DNA from: JAVHLK01 sp043806215
GTDB lineage: Bacteria; Desulfobacterota; Desulfomonilia; Desulfomonilales; Desulfomonilaceae
Length of the DNA: 59,609 bases
Direction of reading: 5' to 3'
Assembly (NCBI GenBank): GCA_043806215.1
Contig: JAZDHD010000090.1
Location: forward strand, 1 to 59,609
In this document: one piece after another, positions 45,182 to 54,328 of the stretch
How positions within the stretch are numbered: position 1 is the stretch's first letter
How the letters are laid out: each line of letters opens with the position of its first letter
Notes under the pieces: generated by a model
Database searches by the model: none
What the model saw: only the letters and a program-made list of their open reading frames with translations
What the model was told of the DNA's origin: nothing
Program-made: the position numbers and the translations under genes

Positions 45182-46882
45182 CTATTTCTTGGCTCCATGT
45201 TTCTTCAACAGGTCCGCGATTGACGTATGCTTGTTGGCGAGGGCCAGCTTCAATGCAGTGTCGCCGTCCTCAGACCTGGCGTTCACATCTGCTCCTTTTT
45301 CGATGAGCAGCTTTGCCCCATCCAAAATCCCCCAACGAGCGGCGAACATCAAGGCGGTACGGCCCTCCTTGTTCTTTGCGTTCACATCGAGTCCTGCATC
45401 GATGAGCAGCTTCATAACCTCAAGGTCATTGCGGTTAACAAGAACCTGGAGGACGGAATCGCCGTCCCACTCTCTGCTGGCGTTTACATCGAGTCCTTTC
45501 TCGATCAAGAATTTCAGCATTTCAATATTATCGCTTGTGGCGGCAGCATTCAGGACGGTTCGGCCACCCCATCCTTTGGCGTTGATATCAGCCCCTTTTT
45601 CAACGAGGAATTTTACTATTTCGAGGTTGCCTCTATTTACGGCCATTTGCAGGACTGTAGTGTTATCATCTCCCCTGGCGTTGATATCGGCTCCTTTTGC
45701 AACGAGGAATTTCACCACGTCAAGGCTCCCTTTCCGGGCAGCTATAATCAGGGGGTTGTTGGCACGCTTGTCCCTGGGGTTGACATCAGCCCCTTTTCCA
45801 ATGAGGAATTCCGCCACATCGAGGCTCCCTTTCAGGATAGCCATAGTCAAGGCGGTTTCGCCACCATACGCATAAACGTTGACATTAGGTCCGTTTTTCA
45901 TCACGAATTTCACCATCTCAAGATTGCCGCTTGCGGCAGCAGCCAGAAACACGGTATCGCGCTGATCGCTCGAAGCGTTGACATCGACTCCCCTTTCCAC
46001 GAGAAACTTCACCATCTCGAGGTTGCCCATCCCGGCCGCCATTGCGAGGGGCCAGGCCCAAGATCCTCCGGCGTTGACGTCAGCGCCCTTTTCAACAAGA
46101 AATTTAACCAATTCAAGATTGCCGCCGGCGACCGCATACCCCAAGACATTCTGATTTCTAGTGTCCTCGGCATTGGGATTCAAGCCCTTTTCCAGGAGGA
46201 ATCTCACCGCTTCAATGTTCCCGCTTTGGGCCGCGGCCATGAGAATCGTGGCGCCATATCCGTCCTTTGTGCTGAGGTCGAATCCTTTGTCTATGAAGAA
46301 TCTGATCAGCTCCTTGTTACCGCTTCGGGCAGCCCATACGAAGACTGTTCTGCCTTCTTCGTCCTTGGCGTTGGGATCGAGTCCTCTTTCGATTAAGAAC
46401 TTCACCACTTCAAGACTGCCGCTCATGGCAGCCCCCATGAGGATTGTCCTGCCATCTTTGTCCTTGGCGTTGGGATCGAGTCCTCTTTCGATTAAGAGCC
46501 TTACCACCTCGGGACTGCCGCTCATGGCAGCAGCCATCAGGACGGTCTTGTGCTCCCAATCCATCGCGTTCACATCAGCCCCTTTTTCGATGAGAAACTT
46601 CACCACTTCGAGACTGCCACTTACGGCAGCCGCCATCAGGACGGTATGGCCACCCTCGATCTCAGCGTTCACAGCAGCCCCTTTCTCCAGGAGGGACTGT
46701 ACCGCATGAAGATCGCCTCTCTTGGCAGCTTGGATGAGGGCCAGATTCCGGTCCTCAGAGCGCCCATACAGGACGGAGCCTGTCAGGACCAGCGTTGCCG
46801 CTGAGAATACGAGTATTGCTGCTCTGCCCGTTGACAATCTCTGCCATAGGGTGCAATTTCCGAGTCTAAATCTTGACTTCAT
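45182..46882 (-). CDS. Ankyrin-repeat protein, exported or membrane-anchored
   Basis: 566 residues from ATG 46882 (AGGAGG four bases upstream). One hydrophobic segment (AAILVFSAATLVLTGSVLYG) suggests a signal peptide or anchor. The rest is a regular array of about 16 ankyrin repeats with consensus G-x-x-x-x-V-K-F-L-I-E-K-G-A-D-V-N-A. No catalytic motif. Eight bases separate it from the larger upstream ankyrin gene, so the two form one transcription unit. Protein-protein binding is the only supportable role. Confidence 0.85.
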   Translation of the reverse strand: MKSRFRLGNCTLWQRLSTGRAAILVFSAATLVLTGSVLYGRSEDRNLALIQAAKRGDLHAVQSLLEKGAAVNAEIEGGHTVLMAAAVSGSLEVVKFLIEKGADVNAMDWEHKTVLMAAAMSGSPEVVRLLIERGLDPNAKDKDGRTILMGAAMSGSLEVVKFLIERGLDPNAKDEEGRTVFVWAARSGNKELIRFFIDKGFDLSTKDGYGATILMAAAQSGNIEAVRFLLEKGLNPNAEDTRNQNVLGYAVAGGNLELVKFLVEKGADVNAGGSWAWPLAMAAGMGNLEMVKFLVERGVDVNASSDQRDTVFLAAAASGNLEMVKFVMKNGPNVNVYAYGGETALTMAILKGSLDVAEFLIGKGADVNPRDKRANNPLIIAARKGSLDVVKFLVAKGADINARGDDNTTVLQMAVNRGNLEIVKFLVEKGADINAKGWGGRTVLNAAATSDNIEMLKFLIEKGLDVNASREWDGDSVLQVLVNRNDLEVMKLLIDAGLDVNAKNKEGRTALMFAARWGILDGAKLLIEKGADVNARSEDGDTALKLALANKHTSIADLLKKHGAKK

Positions 46883-46890
46883 CGCTCCTC

Positions 46891-49620
46891 CTATTTCTTG
46901 GCTCCGTACTGTTTGAGCAGTTCCACAGCGCGTTCTTTCTCGGAAGTGCCACTCTCGGAAGCCCATTTGAGGGCCGTCTTGCCTTCTTTGTCCTTGGCAT
47001 TGACATCTGCACCCTTGTCCAGCAGAAGTCTCACTATCCGCGGGTCGTCACCCGCGCAAGCCGCCATCAATGGAGTCACTCCACCCGGGCCCGCAGCGTT
47101 TATGTCCACACGTTTCTCAAGCAGGAGTTTCACCAGACGCAGCCTGCCGGTACCGCATGCCGTCAGCAATGCCTCAGTCCTTCGGTCTGCCCCGTTCTCC
47201 AAAAGAACTCGCACGATCGGTTCATTGCCATGGTAGCAAGCCCAAATGAGTGGGGTCAGGGCACGGTCACCGTCTCCGTAATTTTCGTTGACTTTCGCTC
47301 CGCCGGCGATAAGTAGTTCAACGATATCGGCAGAACCGTGCCATTGACATAATGCCATCAGAATCGAGTCGTTAGGGTTGTCTCCGACATTCGGGTCTGC
47401 TCCTCTTGACAAGAGCAGCTTCACCAACTCGGGACCGTTGCGGCGAGCAGCCGTAGTCAGCGCGGTCCATCCGTTCTTGTCTTTGGCATTGATGTCCGCG
47501 CCCCAATCCAGTAAGAGTGTCGCGGCTTCCAGCCGACCGTAACGGGTGGCGGCCCTCAGAGCCTCGGACATGTCTCCTCCCTGAAACTCACTGGGGCGCC
47601 GGCGTTTCATTTCGTCCGTATCCCCTGCCATGACAGCGTCCATGAATGATATTCTTGCCCCTCGTTCGCGCAGAAGAGCCGCTACAGCAAATTTGTTGGC
47701 ACAGACTGCCGAGACGAACGGCGTCCTGCGGAACTCTTCGTCCTCCTTTCCCTTTCCATTCGGGTCGGCACCCATATCTAGAAGCAATCCGACCACATCC
47801 TTCCGACCGTTGGCAGAAGCAGCGATCAATGCCTGCACCAGTTGCTCGTCCTTTGTCTTGAGATTCGGGCCCTTCTCCAGAATCAGTTTCACCACTTCGG
47901 TGTGACCGTTCTCGGAAGCTCGCATCAGGGCCGTCCAGCGAGACTCGTTCCCGGCATCGATATCAGATCCCTTGTTCAAGAGCAGTCTCACCACTTCGGT
48001 GTGACCGTTCTCGGAAGCCCGCATCAGCGCCGTCCAGCCATGCTCATCCTTGGTATCCACGTTGGCGCCCTTGTCCAACAGCTGTCTCACTATATTTGTA
48101 TGACCCTTCTCGGACGCCAACACCAGGGCCGTCAAGCCGTGCGAATCCTGGACGCTCGTGTCCGAGCCCTTGTCCAAGAGCAGCTTCACCACTTCGGTGT
48201 GCCCGTTCTCGGCAGCCAGGGACAGCGCCGGACGCTTCCAGAAGTCGTCTTTGGCATTCGCGTCTGCCCCCCGCTCCAGGAGAAGCCTCACCACGTCCGC
48301 GTGCCCGTTCTCGGAGGCTCGCACCAAAGCCGCCTGCCCAACGTTCTTCGTTTTGATATCCGCTCCCTTGTCCAAGAGTAGCCTGACCACTTCCGCGTGC
48401 CCGTTCTTGGAAGCCCGTTCCAGTGCCGCGTCCGGGTCGCATTCCTCTTTGACGTTGACATTTGCCCCCTTGTCCAGGAGCAGTCTCACCACTTCGGCCC
48501 ACCCGTGCTCGGAAGCCTTAGGCAGAGCGATACCGAGACATTCGGCCTCGGCATTCGGATCAACTCCTTTGTCCAAGAGAAACTTCACAACCTCTGCGTC
48601 ACCGCTCCGTGAAGCCCGCACAAGGGACTCAATGCACAGATGGTTTCCCGCGGGCATCTTCTGAAGCAGCTTCACTATCTGCGGTCGGGCTTTCCGGAAA
48701 GCCTCTTCAAGCGCCGGCTTGTCCTTCGCCCCCTTTTCAAGAAGGAGTGTCGCCACATCCAAATGGGCTCTCCGCAAAGCCCATCTCAGGGCAGTGGTGC
48801 CGTACTTGTCCTTGACATTTACATCCGCCCCTTTTCCCAACAGCAGTTGGACGACTGCCTCGTGACCGTTCACCGAAGCCCACAGGAGTGCTGTTGCGCC
48901 ATACTTGTCCTTGGCATTCACGTTGGCGCCCTCTTGGAGAAGGAGTGTGACCTCCTCCGTCAAACCGTTCTCCCCGGCTTTAATCAAGGCCGCATCCTTG
49001 TTCTGCTTCTTCGAGCCGGCCGTTTTTCCAGGGCCATGTTCCTCGATTAACTGCACCACGTCTATGTAGCCCTCTTTGGCTGCACACTCCGCCGGCGTCA
49101 TGGCTTCCATATTCCACGCATTGACGTCTGCACCCCGATCAAGCAGAAGCTTCACGATTTCTAAGTGGCCTTTGTCGGAAGCCCAGTGGAGAGCAGTCAT
49201 ACCGTTGCCGTGAAGGGCCTGGCGATCGGCCAACTCGGCTCCCCGATCTAGAAGCAGTCTCACCACTCCCGTGTGACCCGCCTGACATGCGAGGCTTAAC
49301 GGTCCCACCCCGTTCTTGTCATAAGCGTTGACATCCGCCCCCCGTTCCAACAAGAGCCGCACCACATCAGCGTGGCCAGCTTCAGAAGCTTGCATAAGGA
49401 CCGACTTCTTCGCACTTGACTGCAGTCCGTAATTCACGTCGGCACCTTGTTCCAGAGAGCGTCGGACCTGCTCAAGGTCGCCTCTTGTCGCCGCGTTCAT
49501 CAAAGCATGGTTTTCAGCGCCTCCGGCGCAGACCTCCGAGCCATGGGCAACAACAAAGATCCGGAGCAACAATATCGGCAACAGAATTGCCATATGCTTG
49601 TACCCGGTCGCTTCGTGCAT
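46891..49620 (-). CDS. Large ankyrin-repeat protein
   Basis: 909 residues from ATG 49620 (GAGGA nearby); the longer frame to 49755 lacks support. A signal peptide (MAILLPILLLRIFVVAHGSE region) is followed by roughly 27 ankyrin units, some imperfect. The middle units (48.0 kb region) are nearly identical in DNA (RASENGHTEVV twice), indicating recent tandem duplication. It is first of the three-gene ankyrin operon. Ligand and function are unknown; extracellular or periplasmic binding is inferred from the signal sequence. Confidence 0.85.
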   Translation of the reverse strand: MHEATGYKHMAILLPILLLRIFVVAHGSEVCAGGAENHALMNAATRGDLEQVRRSLEQGADVNYGLQSSAKKSVLMQASEAGHADVVRLLLERGADVNAYDKNGVGPLSLACQAGHTGVVRLLLDRGAELADRQALHGNGMTALHWASDKGHLEIVKLLLDRGADVNAWNMEAMTPAECAAKEGYIDVVQLIEEHGPGKTAGSKKQNKDAALIKAGENGLTEEVTLLLQEGANVNAKDKYGATALLWASVNGHEAVVQLLLGKGADVNVKDKYGTTALRWALRRAHLDVATLLLEKGAKDKPALEEAFRKARPQIVKLLQKMPAGNHLCIESLVRASRSGDAEVVKFLLDKGVDPNAEAECLGIALPKASEHGWAEVVRLLLDKGANVNVKEECDPDAALERASKNGHAEVVRLLLDKGADIKTKNVGQAALVRASENGHADVVRLLLERGADANAKDDFWKRPALSLAAENGHTEVVKLLLDKGSDTSVQDSHGLTALVLASEKGHTNIVRQLLDKGANVDTKDEHGWTALMRASENGHTEVVRLLLNKGSDIDAGNESRWTALMRASENGHTEVVKLILEKGPNLKTKDEQLVQALIAASANGRKDVVGLLLDMGADPNGKGKEDEEFRRTPFVSAVCANKFAVAALLRERGARISFMDAVMAGDTDEMKRRRPSEFQGGDMSEALRAATRYGRLEAATLLLDWGADINAKDKNGWTALTTAARRNGPELVKLLLSRGADPNVGDNPNDSILMALCQWHGSADIVELLIAGGAKVNENYGDGDRALTPLIWACYHGNEPIVRVLLENGADRRTEALLTACGTGRLRLVKLLLEKRVDINAAGPGGVTPLMAACAGDDPRIVRLLLDKGADVNAKDKEGKTALKWASESGTSEKERAVELLKQYGAKK

Positions 49621-50035
49621 GATAGTCCTCGCTTTCTGGATCTCCCTCGTCCATTCAGGGGGGCACGGCAAACGGAACAGCTTTGTACGAGCGCTCCGAT
49701 GCCTGCGAAAATTCTCGCATCTTCCGCCCACGCAGCACGTTGCCGGCGCGAGCACCCTTGTTTGTTACGCCGGTCCCCGTCCCACATGAGTCATTTTTCT
49801 TGGTCCCCCGGCAGAGCCTGGGGTTTACCCATTATACTTATCGAAACCACCATGAAGGAGGCCTTAGTGCTCGGTGGCGTAAATACGGTCGCACAAGCAG
49901 CACCGTCTTCCCGGCGTAGGCCGGGAACCAGTCTCTTCTTCCTGGACCCCGGCCTTCGCCGGGGAGACGGCGGGCGGACGCCCGCCCTTGAAGCCCCCAT
50001 CAAACCGGGGGTTACGGCCAAGTGCGAAAGTTGAG
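49621..50035. repeat. Region upstream of the ankyrin operon
   Basis: Left MITE-like end CTTAGTGCTCGGTGGCGTAA starting 49863, followed by CCGGCGTAGGCCGGG and CCCCGGCCTTCGCCGGGG palindromes to about 49980. 49621-49860 holds no gene I trust; the ankyrin promoter is probably here, but no clear boxes were found. Confidence 0.5.
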
Positions 50036-51223
50036 TTACGTACGCGACACGGCTGCGCTGAATATCCTGTCGAAATCCTCCGCGGTTGCATCCCAGTTCA
50101 GGCCGGCGGTTCTCAGCGACTGCAAACCCGCGGCCCCCATGCTCACCCGGAGATCGCGGTCCCGGACAAGTAATGCGAGACACTCGCGCAGGCCGGTCAC
50201 ATCCCCCGGCTCGAAGAGCAGGCCCGTCGTCCCGTGTTTGACCAGGTCCGGAATGCCGCCGACGTTCGTTGCCAGCACTGCGAGTCCCGTGGCCATTGCC
50301 TCCTTGATGACGTTCGGACTGCCCTCCGTAAAGCTGGGCAGGCAAAGAATGTCTGAGTTTTGCATCATTTCAGCCACGTCTGCCGGCGGCAGGCTGCCCG
50401 TCCAACGCGTCCGTTCATCCAGGCCCACATTGGTACAGATGATCTTCAGTTCCGGAGCGTAATAGCCCTCGCCCACGACGGTCAACCGGACGTTGAGGAA
50501 TTCAGCTTCTTTAAGGGCTTCGAAGAGCGTTTGGAGCCCCTTCTTTGGAACAAGGGCCCCCACATAGAGCAGACGTACGTCTTGTCCGTCCTCGCGTGAA
50601 GTGTCTCCCGGCCGGAACATGTCGGTGTCCACACCGAACCGGGGCATCTCCAACTTGGATTCCGGGGTCCCCAGAGTGCGCATGATCTCCTTCAGTTCCG
50701 CGCTGACCGGGGCGACTACCGAAGATCGACGTATCACCCATCTGGTGAACATTCTCCAGATGAACCGGTCCCGCGCCAGGTACCCGTCGTCCCCGCGGAA
50801 GGATACGACCAAAGGTATCCCTGTGAGCGTGTTTACTACCGCGCCGACCACCCCCGCGCCGATCCAGTTGGCATAGACGACGTCCGCGTCGCGTGCGCAT
50901 CTAAACGCCGCAGCGGTGAAGGCCGCCATCATCGGTATCACCTGCAGCTTGGCGAGCAGGCTCTTCGACAGATTCTCGGGAATGCCGCCGCCCCCTTTGG
51001 TGAGTCTCTCCAGGGATCTTGGTACAAAGTACCCGAATCTCACCGTATCGATACCGTGCACGACCCGTCTCCCGTGGAATGCTCCATCGGACGGAGCTAC
51101 CACGACCGCGCGATGACCGCGCCTCGACATGGCCTGGAGAAGCTTGGCAATGAATATACCCGACCAATCCTTCTCATCGGACGGGAATGACGTGGTGAGG
51201 ACCAGTATCATCAGGCTTTTCAC
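50036..51223 (-). CDS. Family 4 glycosyltransferase
   Basis: GT-B glycosyltransferase, 395 residues from GTG 51223 (GAGGA five bases upstream); ATG 51211 is an alternative. The N-terminal acceptor domain contains VVVAPSDGAFHGRRVVHGID; the donor domain carries LLYVGALVPKKGLQTLFEAL and the E-x7-E element SFTEGSPNVIKEAMATGLAV that binds the nucleotide-sugar. Probably adds a sugar to an exopolysaccharide or glycolipid on the cytoplasmic face. An epimerase gene for a sugar nucleotide is nearby on the same strand, across about 630 bases. Confidence 0.85.
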   Translation of the reverse strand: MKSLMILVLTTSFPSDEKDWSGIFIAKLLQAMSRRGHRAVVVAPSDGAFHGRRVVHGIDTVRFGYFVPRSLERLTKGGGGIPENLSKSLLAKLQVIPMMAAFTAAAFRCARDADVVYANWIGAGVVGAVVNTLTGIPLVVSFRGDDGYLARDRFIWRMFTRWVIRRSSVVAPVSAELKEIMRTLGTPESKLEMPRFGVDTDMFRPGDTSREDGQDVRLLYVGALVPKKGLQTLFEALKEAEFLNVRLTVVGEGYYAPELKIICTNVGLDERTRWTGSLPPADVAEMMQNSDILCLPSFTEGSPNVIKEAMATGLAVLATNVGGIPDLVKHGTTGLLFEPGDVTGLRECLALLVRDRDLRVSMGAAGLQSLRTAGLNWDATAEDFDRIFSAAVSRT

Positions 51224-51488
51224 GTTTATCCTCAGCGTCTCGAAATCATGAATCCCCTGCACACGCCCGGAAACGGCACTGACAATCAAGGCACATGAAG
51301 TTATTCAGCCCAACTGAATACCATGTTTGTCGGGCCTATCCAAATTGTGAGACGCCTCCCAACACCTTCTCGAACTCCGAGAATCCACATGAATCTTTTG
51401 CATGCTAGTGTTTAGGATTATTGGGCTAAGCTTATCTCAAGTAGTTTAGAGTTTGACAAAAAGGGCGACCCAAGTGTATTTTAGGCCC
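51224..51488. other. Region upstream of the glycosyltransferase
   Basis: AT-richer than the surroundings. A perfect hairpin TATTCAGCCCAACTGAATA (51302-51320) lies in the leader of the glycosyltransferase. On the plus strand TTGACA (51453-51458), 18 bases, TATTTT (51477-51482) is a good promoter pointing away from it. Confidence 0.45.
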
Positions 51489-51837
51489 ATTAAATTCACT
51501 TCTTGATGTTTGTGCCGAGCGTATTGCCCGGCTGTGGAGTCCGGCTGAGGGTATAGGGGTTAGGGTCGGACTCTATCTTGTTTTTGGGACGGCATTTCAT
51601 GACTCAAGTTGTTCCGGGTCCGGAAGCTTGGGTCTTTTTGGTTTCAGCCGGCGTCTCGCCGTTTCCGCTGGATTCTCAAAGCCTCCGGTCGATGGAGTTC
51701 TTCTCTTCAGTCGCAATTCCCGCAATATTCCTTGACATTGAACATAGGTGCTTGTAATTATATATAAACCAGCCAGCATCGCGCTGCGCATGGTCCGAAA
51801 ACCCGGCGCACCCTTCCTAACCCGGCTCCGGGTTTTC
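51489..51837 (+). ncRNA. Candidate small RNA locus
   Basis: Two promoter-like pairs read to the right: TTGACA-18-TATTTT (51453-51482) and TTGACA-17-TAATTA (51732-51760). Both run into a compact hairpin AACCCG-GCTC-CGGGTT (51819-51834) followed by TTTTCATTTATGATTTTT-like T-rich sequence. No ORF with a start signal lies between. This predicts a transcript of about 350 or about 75 bases. It does not look like tmRNA, RNase P RNA or 6S RNA. Confidence 0.3.
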
Positions 51838-51853
51838 ATTTATGATTTTTCAG

Positions 51854-52837
51854 TCACTCCCTCTTGAGATTTGCGCGGTACCATTCCAAGCTCAGCCCCA
51901 GGCCGGTTCTCAAATCACTGCCGGCCGTGAACTTGAGTGCCTTGCGCGCATTCGAGGTATCCGCGGACGAGTGCTTCACGTCGCCGGGCCGGGCCTCTTC
52001 AAAACTAGGGTCAATGGAGCCTCCCAACAGCTCATGGATGGCTCCGAGCAGGTCGAGTAAGGTGGTGCGGTCTCCCCGGCCCACGTTATACGCTGAACCG
52101 CACGCGTCCGAGGAAGCATCCATGGCAAGCAGATTCGCGTTTACCACATCTCCCACGAAGGTGAAATCTCGGCTTTGCCTTCCGGTTCCATAAATAACGG
52201 GTCTGTGACCGGCCAGCAGAGCGGAGACGAAACGGGGGATGACCGCAGCGTAAGGGCCCTCGGGGTCCTGACGCGGACCGTACACGTTGAAATACCGTAA
52301 GCCTATGTTCTCGATACGGTAAAGCTCCCAAAACAGGCGGCCGAATTCTTCGTTCACCTTCTTTGTCAGAGCGTACGGCGACAGCGGTTTCCCTTCACCG
52401 CCTTCACGCTTGGGAAGGGTTTCGGAATCCCCATAAACCGCTGAGGAAGACGCGTAAACCACGCGGCGGACTCCCCCGTTCCGCGCTGCCGTGAAGACGT
52501 TGAGGGTGCCGTCCGCGTTGACGTTTTGCGTGGTGATGGGATCTTCGATGGACCGGGGGACGCTGCCGAGAGCAGCCTCATGAAATATCCCTTCCACACC
52601 CGAAACGGCCTTCTCGACATCCTTATAGTTGCGGATATCCCCGTAAAGGACTTCAAAATCACTGCCGGGTACCAGGGAACCGTTTCCCAGACCATCGAGG
52701 TTCCCCATCTTGCCGGTGCTGAAGTTGTCAAGCACCCTTACCCGGTCCCCCCTCGACACGAGAGCCTCAACGATATGACTCCCGATGAATCCGGCTCCGC
52801 CGGTCACCAGCATGAGCCTAGCAGCCTTCTTTGCCAT
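51854..52837 (-). CDS. NAD-dependent UDP-sugar epimerase/dehydratase (GalE-like)
   Basis: 327 residues from ATG 52837 with GGAGAGG just upstream. Short-chain dehydrogenase fold: GGAGFIG (13-19) binds NAD, SSSAVYG with Ser around 130-132, and catalytic Tyr155-x3-Lys159 in SPYALTKK. FNVYGPRQDPEG and the RDFTFVGDVV segment fit UDP-N-acetylglucosamine or UDP-glucuronate 4-epimerases. It likely makes a nucleotide sugar for the neighbouring glycosyltransferase. Confidence 0.88.
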   Translation of the reverse strand: MAKKAARLMLVTGGAGFIGSHIVEALVSRGDRVRVLDNFSTGKMGNLDGLGNGSLVPGSDFEVLYGDIRNYKDVEKAVSGVEGIFHEAALGSVPRSIEDPITTQNVNADGTLNVFTAARNGGVRRVVYASSSAVYGDSETLPKREGGEGKPLSPYALTKKVNEEFGRLFWELYRIENIGLRYFNVYGPRQDPEGPYAAVIPRFVSALLAGHRPVIYGTGRQSRDFTFVGDVVNANLLAMDASSDACGSAYNVGRGDRTTLLDLLGAIHELLGGSIDPSFEEARPGDVKHSSADTSNARKALKFTAGSDLRTGLGLSLEWYRANLKRE

Positions 52838-53637
52838 ACGCCTCTCCGAGAATGGTATGATGCCGGAAAACGAATCCCTACAGTAAGGTACCATTTTGGG
52901 CTGAAAAGCAAATACTATAGTCACGCGCATCGAAATTCGCGGTGATTCTAACCCAGTTCCTCAATGCTCCCAGCGGTCGCTCATGTCATTGCGAGGAACG
53001 CAGTCCCGCGCAGAACGCGGGAAAGCAATGTCAATGCTTCATGAAAGGCTGAGATTGCCACACCCTCCCGTAGCGGCGGCCCCCTGTGGCCGCCCAGGGT
53101 AGGCACGGGGGCCTACCCCTACGGCTCGCAATGACAAACGTGCAGGCGTCCGCAGTATTCAAGGAGCGACACTGAAAAACCGGGCCGGTTTCCGAGAGAT
53201 GCAAAGTGCAACCAAGAGAACAGTACCGTGGTGCATTTTTCGCCGAACCATGACTTTGCGGGCGATGCGGCACCGGGAGGGGTTTTACGCGGCCCGCGGC
53301 CGGTACGGGATCGCCTGGAAGCGTCGAGCTCCGCACCAATAAACCCCCATGATCGGGGCGATCACAACTGACCATGAAAGCCCCCCGGACTCCGGGCCGA
53401 AGACCGGGCAGAGCCCGGTGGATAGGCATTCCCAGGCTGTAGGGGCGGCCCCCTGTGGCCGCCCGGGTAGGCACGGGGGCCTACCCCTACGGGAACGAGA
53501 AGGAAGCGTCGGGCTCTGCACCAATAAAGACGGCGACTCCCCCAAGGGCGGATCCGGCCGGGGGTTCTCCGTTAACCCGTGAAGAAGGCCCCATGATGCA
53601 CCGGTACAAGGAGGGTCCCTCGTGCGGCGGGCCGCCT
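52838..53637. repeat. Repeat cluster before the ORP-like operon
   Basis: Includes 52920-53010 (copy of 44851-44942), 53050-53165 (TTGCCACACCCTCCC ... GTCCGCAGTATTCAAGGAGC), and 53347-53491 (copy of 35473-35620). GGCGGCCCCCTGTGGCCGCC palindromes occur twice. No gene is seen. Confidence 0.65.
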
Positions 53638-53667
53638 CTCAGAGCCGTGCTCTGGTATGGCTCTCAG
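53638..53667. promoter_or_regulatory. Inverted repeat upstream of the sigma-54 promoter
   Basis: CTCAGAGCC (53638-53646) and GGCTCTCAG (53659-53667) pair with one mismatch across 12 bases. It sits 14 bases before the -24 box. It may be an activator or repressor site, although enhancer sites usually lie farther away. Confidence 0.35.
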
Positions 53668-53681
53668 GCTCCTCGGTGATA

Positions 53682-53696
53682 TGGCACGGCAATTGC
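53682..53696 (+). promoter_or_regulatory. Sigma-54 promoter (-24/-12) of the ORP-like operon
   Basis: TGGCAC-N5-TTGC, at 53682-53687 and 53693-53696, is a full match to the core sigma-54 consensus. It is 26 bases before the first ATG. In Desulfovibrio vulgaris the ORP operons are known to depend on sigma-54 and a cognate activator. Confidence 0.8.
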
Positions 53697-53721
53697 ATTT
53701 GGAAACTATGGGATACAAAGA

Positions 53722-54186
53722 ATGAAAGTCGCAGTTCCTGAACACCAAGGCCGAATTGCACCGGTATTCGATACGTGCCGACGTGTCCTGATTTTCTTCC
53801 AGGACGCAGACGGTGCAGTACCGCTCGGTCTTGAAGACTGGTCAACCACCGGCCGACATGAGCGCCCGGCACGACTCAAGGAGATCGGCGTCGAAATATT
53901 GCTGTGTGGAGGAATAAGCGGCTGGATGGAGGGTCAGTTAAGTTTTCAGGGGATTCAAACCATGCCGTGGCTGGCCGGTGAAGTGCCGGAGATCCTGGAA
54001 GCATTCCGCATGGGACGAGTGACGGAACCTCAGTACGCCATGCCGGGCTGTGCGGGATTCCGGAGAGGAAGAGCAAAGCACCTCGAGAAGTCTTGCGGTC
54101 CCTGTCGCCGTGAACAACTCCCGCAAAAACAGGGAGGATGCGCAGCGAGGTCGCGCAAGAGACGGAGGAACTTGCCTCCCGGCTGA
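53722..54186 (+). CDS. NifX/ORP-like metal-cluster-binding protein with Cys-rich tail
   Basis: 154 residues. The first 105 match the dinitrogenase iron-molybdenum cofactor (NifX/NafY) fold: MKVAVPEHQGRIAPVFDTCR ... GVEILLCGGISGWMEGQL. A basic C-terminal tail follows with five Cys (CAGFRRGR, SCGPCRRE, QGGC) that could hold a metal. It is the first gene of the operon behind the sigma-54 promoter. Family members carry Fe-S or Mo-Cu-S clusters; which metal this one binds is not visible. Confidence 0.8.
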   Translation: MKVAVPEHQGRIAPVFDTCRRVLIFFQDADGAVPLGLEDWSTTGRHERPARLKEIGVEILLCGGISGWMEGQLSFQGIQTMPWLAGEVPEILEAFRMGRVTEPQYAMPGCAGFRRGRAKHLEKSCGPCRREQLPQKQGGCAARSRKRRRNLPPG

Positions 54187-54328
54187 TACATGCTTATCTC
54201 AGTATCAGTACGAACGGGGGGCTGTGGGGAGCCGAATCCCTCCGACATATGATCCGCGTCCGGCGGGGTCTTCATAGTGCGTGTCCGGGGCGGAGCCTCA
54301 GGAAACAAGAACGTTGATAAGGAACACC

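Noticed and set aside
45227..46396. 389-codon open frame antisense to the ankyrin gene
   Set aside because: The repeated pattern only mirrors the ankyrin repeats.
51597..51839. 80-codon minus-strand ORF between the glycosyltransferase and epimerase genes
   Set aside because: No ribosome binding site at a sensible distance, very basic, and it covers a promoter-like and terminator-like stretch of the other strand.
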